This document shows, in pieces, positions 16,537 through 23,983 of a DNA stretch of 64,000 nucleotides. Source of the stretch: a virus. Under the pieces are notes generated by a model. That model searched no databases and was not told the origin of the DNA. It saw nothing but the letters and a program-made list of their open reading frames with translations. The stretch's first letter is position 1. Each line of letters starts with the position of its first letter. The translations under genes and the position numbers were made by a program. The stretch covers positions 124,001 through 188,000 of IMG/VR virus record IMGVR_UViG_3300037993_001242; one strand, written 5' to 3'.

Positions 16537-17790
16537 TCAGACGTGCAGAAACGTACGGCTGCCCGGCGGCTTGACCGCGTCATGGGCAGCCGTGTTGTAT
16601 TCAAGTGCGTGACGCGGTAACTCAAATTCAAATCCGCGATTCACCGCCGCTTGATTATCAAACGACAGTTGCACCCAAGTCACAGGGCCGTTGGGTTTTA
16701 GACCAAACTGATTAAGCGCCTTATTGACCTTGATTTTGGCTCCCCGTGCTGTGGCGTAAACATGGCCGTATACACGCCATTTATTTTCGTGGCGACAGAC
16801 GCCGATAGCGCGCAACCCAACACTGTCCATAGCCCACATGAGCTTGTCGACTCTGGCCTTGGTCTCGAATGTGGTTTTAATAAATTGACGCGGATCAACG
16901 GCGTCAGGGTCTAAAGTTTCAGTCACGCGTTTGTTTGTTTCCAGCCACAACGCCATGGCTACATCCATGGCTGTACTATATGTTTTACCTTTGAAAATTT
17001 TTGTTGGAACGCCCGTAGCGTCAATAACCCGCCATTTACCAGACTTGTTCAGACCTATTTTACCAAGGCCATTATTCCAGAGTGCATGTTCATCGGTTAA
17101 GACCGCGTACCAGTCAGCATATTTAGCAAACCTGAAATCTGGCGTTGTTAGGGTGTACGCCTTGGGATCAACGGCATCTGGATCAAGTGCCTCTTTGATG
17201 CTGAATTCAGCTATCAATTGATCAAGGCGCACTCCCAGCAATGCGCGCTCAACGTATTTGGAACTTGTAAGCTCCCATCTGCCATTCTCACTTGTGTACA
17301 CTTGCACAGTAAGTTCATCGAGCGGCTCCCCCGCACCGAAATGGCTGTGGTTGGGCCAGACAATCAACTGATAATTGCCTATGTTTTTAAAGTAGAAACC
17401 CGGAGAATCTTGTCTCGATGCTTCCAGCGCAAATCCGCGTTCACCCAGCGTCTTCAGCCAGTTAAAGGTGCTGCGCGCATAATGACGAGGATCAACATCG
17501 TCAGGATCAGCTTCACGCAGCGCCATCAGCTTGTGTATACGCTGGGCGGCTGCCTCAGCAAATTGAGCGTGCCGGACGCGAATGGTGGTGATGGCGTAGC
17601 CCTGCTTACGTGCCTCCTGCCGGGCCTGTATGGACGCCTTGCCCTTGTTTTCAGCGTGGCCCGTGGCCAGCGCGTGGGTTTCGTCGGGCAGCGGCAGCAG
17701 CGACCAATACCAGATGTGGCTCCCGTTTATTGGAGCGGGCCGGTATTCAAGGGCGGCATACCTGCGTTGAAACAAGGCGTTAGCGTTCAC
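16537..17790 (-). CDS. Multi-motif protein with three internal tag-A sites
   Basis: 417 aa, GTG start. Three copies of the motif lie inside the chain: LREADPDDVDPRHY (E at 93), IKEALDPDAVDPKAY (E at 200) and VTETLDPDAVDPRQF (E at 291). They cut the chain into segments of about 93, 107, 91 and 126 residues. Segments 2-4 begin alike (Y/F then T-T within six residues) and contain a GKWR/NKWR strand, so they may be one repeated domain. The leading Glu bond matches T4-type prohead-protease sites. Function otherwise unknown. Confidence 0.75.
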   Translation of the reverse strand: MNANALFQRRYAALEYRPAPINGSHIWYWSLLPLPDETHALATGHAENKGKASIQARQEARKQGYAITTIRVRHAQFAEAAAQRIHKLMALREADPDDVDPRHYARSTFNWLKTLGERGFALEASRQDSPGFYFKNIGNYQLIVWPNHSHFGAGEPLDELTVQVYTSENGRWELTSSKYVERALLGVRLDQLIAEFSIKEALDPDAVDPKAYTLTTPDFRFAKYADWYAVLTDEHALWNNGLGKIGLNKSGKWRVIDATGVPTKIFKGKTYSTAMDVAMALWLETNKRVTETLDPDAVDPRQFIKTTFETKARVDKLMWAMDSVGLRAIGVCRHENKWRVYGHVYATARGAKIKVNKALNQFGLKPNGPVTWVQLSFDNQAAVNRGFEFELPRHALEYNTAAHDAVKPPGSRTFLHV

Positions 17791-17804
17791 ACGCTAACTA
17801 CCGC

Positions 17805-18020
17805 CTACAATAAGGTGCCCGCTGATGGCAAAATACCATCAGCGGGCAGTGAAAACAGTCTCTCCAGCTTAATCGACGGACGGTAAGCAATCTTCCGTTT
17901 GTCCGCCATGAACCGCTTGATCTGGACGTGGACGTACTTCGCAAACCGAGCCGCCCAGTAGCGGATCGTTGCCTCGTACACGAACTCGGTTACGAAAATA
18001 CGTACAAACCAAACGAACAT
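17805..18020 (-). CDS. Small basic aromatic protein
   Basis: 71 aa. An amphipathic, aromatic N-terminus (MFVWFVRIFVTEFVYEATIRYW) could sit at the membrane surface, and a basic segment follows. The 3' end is inside a 13-bp hairpin. A near-consensus promoter stands 6 bases before the ATG, so the mRNA should start at or next to the start codon. This promoter is the best support that the gene is real. Confidence 0.6.
   Translation of the reverse strand: MFVWFVRIFVTEFVYEATIRYWAARFAKYVHVQIKRFMADKRKIAYRPSIKLERLFSLPADGILPSAGTLL
17816..17848 (-). terminator. Strong hairpin at the end of the 17805 gene
   Basis: 13-bp perfect stem TGCCCGCTGATGG / CCATCAGCGGGCA with a 7-base A-rich loop. It lies over the last codons of the 17805 gene and upstream of the 17790 gene. 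It may terminate or stabilise the upstream transcript; no T run follows directly. Confidence 0.55.
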
Positions 18021-18026
18021 GCCTAA

Positions 18027-18054
18027 ACTGTATACCGCGCTTTAAATTCGTCAA
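18027..18054 (-). promoter_or_regulatory. Conserved phage promoter, leaderless type
   Basis: On the - strand: TTAATTTTTATG, then TTGACG (18049-18054), 16 bp, TACAGT within GTATACAGT (18027-18032), then 6 bases to ATG 18020. It shares the AT-rich block ahead of -35 and the short distance to ATG with six or more promoters in this window. Confidence 0.7.
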
Positions 18055-18062
18055 CATAAAAA

Positions 18063-18278
18063 TTAAACGTCATTTTTCAGCCTGATGTGCTTAGTTTCGA
18101 TGTCGAGCACGAGCGCTTCGACACGTTGAGCCAATTGTTCGGGCGGGCATTTGAGTTTTTCGGCCAGATGTTGCACCAGCACACGGTTAGTGACCATGCG
18201 CTGGTATTGTTTCCTGAGCCTACGTTTCCACTTCAGCCGTCGTTTTCGGGTAGACCAGATTCTGAGGACAATTATCAT
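18063..18278 (-). CDS. Small basic protein
   Basis: 71 aa. The N-terminal 30 residues are extremely basic (RKRRLKWKRRLRKQYQR); the rest is a helix with KCPPEQLAQRVEALVLDI. It overlaps the TOPRIM gene by 4 bases, so they are probably co-translated. A nucleic-acid-binding partner of that protein is possible. Confidence 0.65.
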   Translation of the reverse strand: MIIVLRIWSTRKRRLKWKRRLRKQYQRMVTNRVLVQHLAEKLKCPPEQLAQRVEALVLDIETKHIRLKNDV

Positions 18279-19168
18279 TTCTTTTTCTGATTGTCCGCAC
18301 GCAAGGACGCAACCGCCGTCCGTAGGAGTTTCTTGTCCTCTTCCTCTTTGGCTTTAACATCGTCCATTTTGTCTTCGTCCAAAACGTGACTGAACGCCTC
18401 GCGGATCACCTGTCCAAGAACTTCCGGCGGCAAGGCGTCAACTTCCCACGACTCATTGCCGTGCCGACCAACGTACGCCAAAGCCCGGCTGTCGCTCATT
18501 TTGGCCGGGTTGGGCGGCGGGTTATACTCCTCGATCTGCTCCATCGTCAGGGCCAGCTTTTGCACCATCACTTCCGACCCAAACATGTGCAACCGCTCAC
18601 GGATGTCGCGCACCATATCCTCACCGGAGGGGTCGTGATCACCGAGGTAAAACAAAATGGAAGTCTGGCCGTTATTTTCGTGGCGGATCATTCGCTGCGC
18701 CGCCTCGTACAGGGCGCTCTGACTGGAATAGCCCTTGTTGACCATCATCGTGACGTGAAACTCGTTGGCAAGGGGCAGCAGCACGCCGGAAAGGGCATCC
18801 TTCTCGACCCAAAGCTCAACATAGTGCTGCTGGCCCGCCCACCGGGGCAGCCGAAATGAGTGGAAAGCGGCGTCCAGCAATTCATCCAAATCCTCGAATT
18901 CCGGCGGGGATTTGGGCACCCGGACGCGATCCTCAATAGCGTCCCAGTCAATCAGCCCGGCCAGCCGGGCGTCACTGATCAGCTTGCCGAGGTTTTTGTA
19001 GGACTTTTCCTCGTTGGTGATCAGGTTGGCGATGACATGCTGGTAATAAAGCTGGCGCAACGTCAGCTTGAGACCTTGGGCCTGATACCGGACAATAATT
19101 TCATTGGCGACGCGAACGCGTTCGCGTTTTTCGTCGCTCCAGCGGCTTTCTACGAATGCTTGTTTCAT
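18275..19168 (-). CDS. TOPRIM-domain protein, topoisomerase VI-A/Spo11-like
   Basis: 297 aa. N-terminal helices include TLRQLYYQHVIANLI, similar to the DNA-binding part of Spo11/TopoVI-A-like phage proteins. The TOPRIM acids are visible: E122 in LWVEKDAL and the DxD pair D177/D179 in YLGDHDPSGED. These residues bind Mg2+ and act in strand breakage or nucleotidyl transfer. No partner B subunit is seen nearby. The Lys-rich C-terminus ends DNQKKK. TATAGA lies 6 bases before the ATG. Confidence 0.75.
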   Translation of the reverse strand: MKQAFVESRWSDEKRERVRVANEIIVRYQAQGLKLTLRQLYYQHVIANLITNEEKSYKNLGKLISDARLAGLIDWDAIEDRVRVPKSPPEFEDLDELLDAAFHSFRLPRWAGQQHYVELWVEKDALSGVLLPLANEFHVTMMVNKGYSSQSALYEAAQRMIRHENNGQTSILFYLGDHDPSGEDMVRDIRERLHMFGSEVMVQKLALTMEQIEEYNPPPNPAKMSDSRALAYVGRHGNESWEVDALPPEVLGQVIREAFSHVLDEDKMDDVKAKEEEDKKLLRTAVASLRADNQKKK

Positions 19169-19215
19169 AATATCTCTATACCAATAATGGGGACAGCGTT
19201 AACCCCTAAAGGACA

Positions 19216-19584
19216 CTATTTTCTTCGCTTTTGAAGTTTACGAACGTGTTCAACCGGCGGGCGTTTGACCAGATAGCGCTTGTTGTGCGTTCGTGCTCCG
19301 CGTTCGCTGGTGTATAAATCCCAATAGGGGCGTAGCAGGTCTTGACCGCGCTTTAGTCCTTTTGGGACTCTGCCTATGATACATTTGGAAAAGCGCCAGC
19401 TTGAACGTCCAACGCAACCAACGCCCGGTTTATGGGTATCTTCCCTGCCGGTGTGCATTTTCATTGTTTGCCAGCGGACGAACTGAAATGAACCCACGTC
19501 AGCACCCGAAAACCGCATGTAAAGAGTTTGGCCCCGCTTGATGGGAGTTATCTTGATTTTATCAGACAATTTTTGCGCGTTCAT
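19216..19584 (-). CDS. Hypothetical basic protein, leaderless mRNA
   Basis: 122 aa, basic, with a clustered tail (RKLQKRRK) and a central GCVGRSSWRFSKCIIGRVPK segment. Its ATG sits 6 bases after a near-perfect -10, which supports the start and predicts a leaderless transcript. No family recognised. Ends in TAG. Confidence 0.7.
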   Translation of the reverse strand: MNAQKLSDKIKITPIKRGQTLYMRFSGADVGSFQFVRWQTMKMHTGREDTHKPGVGCVGRSSWRFSKCIIGRVPKGLKRGQDLLRPYWDLYTSERGARTHNKRYLVKRPPVEHVRKLQKRRK

Positions 19585-19590
19585 ACCAGT

Positions 19591-19619
19591 AATGTATACG
19601 GGTATGACAATAATGTCAA
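19591..19619 (-). promoter_or_regulatory. Conserved phage promoter, leaderless type
   Basis: - strand ATTAAATTTTTCTA then TTGACA (19614-19619), 17 bp, TACATT (19591-19596), 6 bases, ATG 19584. It is one of the two or three best matches to the family consensus. Confidence 0.85.
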
Positions 19620-19638
19620 TAGAAAAATTTAATCGCCT

Positions 19639-20568
19639 CTACTTGGGTTCATGTGGCTCGTTGCCACCCGCATGACCACAAACATCGCCCCCGGTATCAT
19701 CCACCAAAACGCCCTGTTCCTGCTTGACCCGCTTGTTGCAGTGAGCGCAACGGTGAGACCATGTTGCTCCGAATTTACCGCGCTCTATATCCTGCTGAGT
19801 CAATTCGACCCATATCTGCCTTAATTGATCCCAGTCCCCTTTTTCGGCAACCCCCGCGTAAATTAAAATGGCCTGATCCAGATCATAACCGGCCTTCGTC
19901 AACTCCGCTCGCGCCAGCGCTTCAGCATCTTCCTTGGAAACAGCTTGAACCGGATAGTCAAGCGCCGGTGGGCCATCTACTTCAATATCCCTACCCTCAA
20001 CGTCTTTGGCTCCCTCGAATGATACGATCCAGTAGTGACCGGGCAGCTTTTTAAGCATAACCCGTGGGTCAACTTCGTCGGGATCGATGGCTTCCCTGAC
20101 TCGTTGCACGCGATCCCGGTGGTCTGCCCATTCCTGTTTGGCGCGCTTTTTCTCCACGCCGGTCATGTCGAACGGACTGGTCACCATGCTCCAACGCCCG
20201 CAGGCGCATTTCCACCCATCCCACGATGATACCAATCGGCAGGGCTTGTGGCCGTGCTTGAGGCTGAAGCGCTTGAAGTTGATGTCATCAGGATCGAGCG
20301 CTTCGTTACGATATTTGGGCTTTGAAACGATCCCGTATTTTCGTTCCAGTTCTTCTCGTGGTGTATGGTATATTTCTTCCTCTTCCACTTGTTGGGGCCA
20401 ATCACTGAATGGACAGGTTAAATCAGCACAGTATCCTGATTGGTCAACGTCACTACCGCATTTTTTACAAAAACCCGGTATGTGAAGTACTTGCTGTTTG
20501 AAGTCAACGTCGTCAGGATCAGCTTCCAGCAGGCGGGAAACGATGAATTGTGCTCGCGGGGTGTTCAC
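19639..20568 (-). CDS. Multi-motif zinc-ribbon protein with three tag-A sites
   Basis: 309 aa, GTG start. Tag A at the N-terminus (QFIVSRLLEADPDDVDF, E15) recurs as RNEALDPDDINFKRF (E89) and VREAIDPDEVDPRV (E159). Each segment carries its own module: a CxxC...C zinc ribbon at 34-52, a CACGRW knuckle at 121-126, and a C-terminal domain with HRCAHCNKR. If the motifs are cut, four small proteins result. The role of the modules is unknown. Confidence 0.75.
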   Translation of the reverse strand: MNTPRAQFIVSRLLEADPDDVDFKQQVLHIPGFCKKCGSDVDQSGYCADLTCPFSDWPQQVEEEEIYHTPREELERKYGIVSKPKYRNEALDPDDINFKRFSLKHGHKPCRLVSSWDGWKCACGRWSMVTSPFDMTGVEKKRAKQEWADHRDRVQRVREAIDPDEVDPRVMLKKLPGHYWIVSFEGAKDVEGRDIEVDGPPALDYPVQAVSKEDAEALARAELTKAGYDLDQAILIYAGVAEKGDWDQLRQIWVELTQQDIERGKFGATWSHRCAHCNKRVKQEQGVLVDDTGGDVCGHAGGNEPHEPK

Positions 20569-20894
20569 GACTGCGATACCGCGCTCATGGCCGTCTGCTC
20601 CACGTAGCGCTGGGCATCGTCACGCGTGGCAAAGCCATCTTTTTGGGGAGCGCGCCGGGGCATGGCAAACCAAGGACTTTGCAGCGTCCGGGCCTTGGCC
20701 TCCGGCGTCATGGACGGCGGCAGGTTGGTTTCCATGTGCTTGCTGATCATGCCCAGCCACCGGCCATCCGACGAATGTACACCGTAAACTTCCGGCTGGT
20801 CTTCGACCGGTTGCAGCGTGCTGGATAGAGGAGCCGCACTCGTCGGTTCATCTTCCAGCAAAAAGGATACCATCTGGCGTGCTCTGGTGCTCAT
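20565..20894 (-). CDS. Tag-A-like small protein
   Basis: 109 aa from ATG 20894 (MSTRARQMVSFLLEDEP), chosen over the upstream Met because it lies 2 bases after the previous stop and puts the LLE tag at the N-terminus. The DPD part is degenerate (EDEPTSAAP). The rest includes a short strand pair (EVYGVHSSDGRWLGMI) and a helical end. Unknown function. Confidence 0.65.
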   Translation of the reverse strand: MSTRARQMVSFLLEDEPTSAAPLSSTLQPVEDQPEVYGVHSSDGRWLGMISKHMETNLPPSMTPEAKARTLQSPWFAMPRRAPQKDGFATRDDAQRYVEQTAMSAVSQS

Positions 20895-20896
20895 GT

Positions 20897-21235
20897 TCAG
20901 CCGCTTGTTTTGTCGTCTTTTTGAGGATGCCACTTAAAGCGAGTGGTCAAATCGTGCTTGAACGACGGCGTTTCCGCTTTAGGCGGTATTTTAATCTTAA
21001 TCGTCGGCCTGCTTGCTTTAGGTTCAGCCGAGATGGCTGAGGTTTGCTCGTCCGGCTCCACTGTTGGTACCTGCGCAGAATACGCCCGTTGACCCAAAAA
21101 GTCCTTGGCCGTGAATTTGAACTTTTTAAAACCGCTTTGCCGCCACGGATCACTTGCGCCACCAACAGGCACAGGTGTATTTCCAGCGTATTCCAGCAGC
21201 TTGTCTACGACTTCGGCAGCAGTTAGTTTGACCAT
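20897..21235 (-). CDS. Tag-A-like small protein, Lys-rich
   Basis: 112 aa from ATG 21235 (MVKLTAAEVVDKLLEYAG), preceded by AAGG; a Met 9 codons upstream is possible. The LLE tag is present without the DPD. The body is disordered and Pro/Lys-rich (RPTIKIKIPPKAE). Function unknown. Confidence 0.6.
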   Translation of the reverse strand: MVKLTAAEVVDKLLEYAGNTPVPVGGASDPWRQSGFKKFKFTAKDFLGQRAYSAQVPTVEPDEQTSAISAEPKASRPTIKIKIPPKAETPSFKHDLTTRFKWHPQKDDKTSG

Positions 21236-21251
21236 TGCCTTAACTACGACA

Positions 21252-21977
21252 TCATCTTCCACGATACCTCACCGAACCTTGGCGCACCAACGGACGACCC
21301 ATCCGATAACGCGTCAATCTTGATTTTGGCATCCGTACGATTGCCGGTGAATCTGGCTCCTTATTGATGGTGGCAAACGCCCGTTCAACCCGGCTGGCAT
21401 TCAAGCTTACAGGTAGTAGTGGTCTCGAAAACGCCCTTTCTATCCAAGCATCCATAAAAACATAAAGCTCCTTAATATCTTCAAACGAATGCGTGTGCAG
21501 AACACGAATGATGCCAATCATCTCCGTTTCAAATTCTTCCAGATCAGAGTGCTCATGTATCGAATAATGCCGGGTAAATTCACCGTCTGGCGTCACCACC
21601 AACACATGCTTGATCCCGCGCCGCCCCGACACGCGCCGAAACCATCCAAAAGCAAACCAAGTCGTCAACGTGTTGTCCAAAACGTGACCATCCGCGCCAC
21701 AATTCACAAATATCCGGCAAAAACTTGCTGGACGCTTTGACCGTTCGTGTTTGTAGCCTCTGGCCAGTGGAACATCTCGAACGTATGCCTTGAGATGATT
21801 GCTGCTCGCCGATTTATTAAGATTAAACTCCAAGCGCTTCAACCGCTCGGTTACGTTCAGATGATCCCATACGTAGAAATCGAGGGCGTCCGGGTCAAAC
21901 TTCTGGTGCTGGTGTTGAAGGGGCTTTTTCACTGGGTTCTTCTTTGTACCGCGTGAACGGTTTGATGGGTTTGTCAA
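21252..21977 (-). CDS. Hypothetical protein with FDPDALDF motif
   Basis: 241 aa. Residues 27-34 (FDPDALDF) resemble the tag-A core but lack the preceding Glu. The middle is a mixed alpha/beta domain (HVLVVTPDGEFTRHYSIHEH). The first 83 bases overlap the upstream gene, so a start nearer the motif (a GTG about 15 codons in) is plausible. Unknown family. Confidence 0.65.
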   Translation of the reverse strand: MTNPSNRSRGTKKNPVKKPLQHQHQKFDPDALDFYVWDHLNVTERLKRLEFNLNKSASSNHLKAYVRDVPLARGYKHERSKRPASFCRIFVNCGADGHVLDNTLTTWFAFGWFRRVSGRRGIKHVLVVTPDGEFTRHYSIHEHSDLEEFETEMIGIIRVLHTHSFEDIKELYVFMDAWIERAFSRPLLPVSLNASRVERAFATINKEPDSPAIVRMPKSRLTRYRMGRPLVRQGSVRYRGR

Positions 21978-22419
21978 ACCAGACCACGCTGTCGTCGTTC
22001 ATTTCCGCACCGACATAATCGGTCGGCAATATGGCCATTTGGCCTTCACTCGGTTTCCTGTACGCCGACCGCAAACCATAACCTTTAGCCGCTAAAGCGG
22101 CTTTTCCTTTGGCATACGGGCCGGTACCGGAATAATGAAGCTGCTCACCGGTGATAAATCGCTTCACATCTTTACGCTTTTTGCCGTACCGCGCAAGTTC
22201 GCGCTCAAGTTCTACCACACAACGAAGTTCGTCCCACGTAGCATCGGCTTTCCGACGCAGGGTCTTCAACTGGAGAAATTTGGCATGAATCGAATCCCAG
22301 TGTTTAAAAAGTTCAGAGTGTTCGCCGGTCGGCTCGTCGGCTCCCTGCGGCGGAGGCGGCACCGGCTGGTCAAGATCAGTTTCAGTCAAAACATCCACTA
22401 TGTTTTTCGCTTTGCTCAT
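21895..22419 (-). CDS. Hypothetical protein with tag-A-like N-terminus
   Basis: 174 aa. N-terminus MSKAKNIVDVLTETDLDQP has the hydrophobic spacing of tag A with T-E-T in place of L-L-E. It is followed by a charged coiled-coil-like stretch (HAKFLQLKTLRRKADATW) and a Gly/Tyr-rich region. Unknown function. ATGA overlap with the upstream gene. Confidence 0.65.
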   Translation of the reverse strand: MSKAKNIVDVLTETDLDQPVPPPPQGADEPTGEHSELFKHWDSIHAKFLQLKTLRRKADATWDELRCVVELERELARYGKKRKDVKRFITGEQLHYSGTGPYAKGKAALAAKGYGLRSAYRKPSEGQMAILPTDYVGAEMNDDSVVWFDKPIKPFTRYKEEPSEKAPSTPAPEV

Positions 22420-22682
22420 AGTCTAATTACTTCGCCACACCGGACACAAACATCGCAGACATACTGCTTTTCCGTCACGTCATTGCCGTTTCTTAACATT
22501 CGTTCAAACGTATCCAACGCTTCCATCTCCTCGCCTATCGGAGCCGCATCTATAAGGCGCTCCAAATCCTCAGCCGTCGACGGCGGATGATGAACATGAG
22601 AATCCACGCTGGCCGTGTTGTAGCGCGGCTTAAACTTATGGCCGAAAATCAGCCCAAACAGTCCTCGACAGCGCTTATTCAT
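22416..22682 (-). CDS. Small Cys-containing protein
   Basis: 88 aa. The C-terminal CDVCVRCG holds a compact cysteine cluster, and a short hydrophobic GLFGLIFG lies near the N-terminus. No recognised family. It overlaps the 22675 gene by 8 bases. Confidence 0.6.
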   Translation of the reverse strand: MNKRCRGLFGLIFGHKFKPRYNTASVDSHVHHPPSTAEDLERLIDAAPIGEEMEALDTFERMLRNGNDVTEKQYVCDVCVRCGEVIRL

Positions 22683-23751
22683 TATTCAATCCAACCAAAG
22701 TATGATCGAGCCAAATCCGTTTATGGGTCTTCCAAAATCCCTGTTTGGCCGCTTCATCAGCGTTGGCCCAGTCTATGTAGCCATCCGCCGTGCGTGGCAG
22801 CAGGGCCACCGGCACCAATTCGCTCTTTTTGCCGATCACTTGATACGTCCAGTGAGCGGCCCGGCGATGAAGCGCCGGACTGGCATGGGTTCCGGTGCCG
22901 TCGCTCTGGCGCACCATGCGGTAATTGGCTCCGATAATGATGGGTGCCCAAATTGCCGGGCGTTCCACGCCTCGTTTCACTTTGGCTGGACGATCCACTT
23001 TTTCCTTGCCAACCAGACCATCACGCCAGTTGAGTACGCACAGAAGTTTGAGCATCAACAATGACACTTTATCGGTGGCTTCCTTGTTCTTGGCCACCAC
23101 GTTTGCCGGGGCACCTGTCCAGTCGGTATAGTCAAAATCCTTCGTGATAGCGTCAGCCAAGGTCTCGTTCCAGTAACTGGACACGTAATTTTCCATACGG
23201 CCATTTTTCCACGCATACCACATCCATGACACCTTGTCCTGTGTCGCCTCGATCTCCGGCGCGCCGGGAAAGTACTTGCAGGTCATCGGCTTTTTCCATT
23301 GCTGACACGCGTATACATAGCAGGTATCGATACCCAGATAATCGTGCATGAATTTCGCTGGAAATCCAAAAACCAAGCCCGGCATGGGCCACTTCAGTTC
23401 CTCGATCCGCAGGTCTTTGGGCAGTTCCGTCGCCGCCACCGCCCGGATGAACTCGTCGGCCACGTAGTAAACCGGCACATCTTGGTTGATGACCTCGTAA
23501 CAAATCGCCTGCGCTGTAATCCGTTGGGGTATCACCGGTCTGCCGGAAGCGATGTCCTCTGCATTCTCACCGACCATCACATGCAGCCCGACGGCAACTT
23601 CCTTGCTGCTGTGATACGTGCCGGGAGCCTGTCGTTTTTTCGGCTCGTAGATGGACAACATCAAAAGCGGAATGTCGGCGTGCATATCCTGCATCACCGC
23701 GCTCAAGGTGGGCCAGCGCTGCATCATCTTAGCTTCGGCAGGATCAATCAT
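22675..23751 (-). CDS. Phage protein with AcrVA2-like features (tentative)
   Basis: 358 aa. The C-terminal region SPALHRRAAHWTYQV ... FWKTHKRIWLDHTLVG has the 'RxHxRRxHW ... RxxWxxxxxV' shape that I associate with AcrVA2-family anti-CRISPR proteins, and the middle ELKWPMPGLVFGFP segment resembles that family's LxLPxWxVYV strand. The match is by eye and weak. AcrVA2 proteins lower Cas12a production; whether this one does so is untested. Overlaps by 8 bases with both neighbours. Confidence 0.45.
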   Translation of the reverse strand: MIDPAEAKMMQRWPTLSAVMQDMHADIPLLMLSIYEPKKRQAPGTYHSSKEVAVGLHVMVGENAEDIASGRPVIPQRITAQAICYEVINQDVPVYYVADEFIRAVAATELPKDLRIEELKWPMPGLVFGFPAKFMHDYLGIDTCYVYACQQWKKPMTCKYFPGAPEIEATQDKVSWMWYAWKNGRMENYVSSYWNETLADAITKDFDYTDWTGAPANVVAKNKEATDKVSLLMLKLLCVLNWRDGLVGKEKVDRPAKVKRGVERPAIWAPIIIGANYRMVRQSDGTGTHASPALHRRAAHWTYQVIGKKSELVPVALLPRTADGYIDWANADEAAKQGFWKTHKRIWLDHTLVGLNNE

Positions 23752-23983
23752 GGCATTCTGCCTTTTTAAGGAACCACCAAACCGCCGCTGCCAGCAGGAG
23801 ATAGGCGAGTGCCAGAATCAGAAATTCCGTGTCCAGCCGGTCAATGCGGTGTTGTAGTTCGGCAATCTGGCCGCTGGCGTACGACGCGTTGGCTCTGGCC
23901 ATTTCAAGGGTTTGGTGCATCATCTGCGCGGTAGGATCGTTGGTACCGTGAGGCAGAGCAATAACTGCAAACAAAGTTTTCAT
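23744..23983 (-). CDS. Small membrane protein
   Basis: 79 aa. A weakly hydrophobic N-terminus is followed by a helical stretch with heptad character (AELQHRIDRLDTEF) and a single C-terminal transmembrane segment (LILALAYLLLAAAVWWFL), ending KKAECHD. The topology suggests a tail-anchored protein. A holin or spanin-like role is possible but unsupported. ATGA overlap upstream. Confidence 0.65.
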   Translation of the reverse strand: MKTLFAVIALPHGTNDPTAQMMHQTLEMARANASYASGQIAELQHRIDRLDTEFLILALAYLLLAAAVWWFLKKAECHD

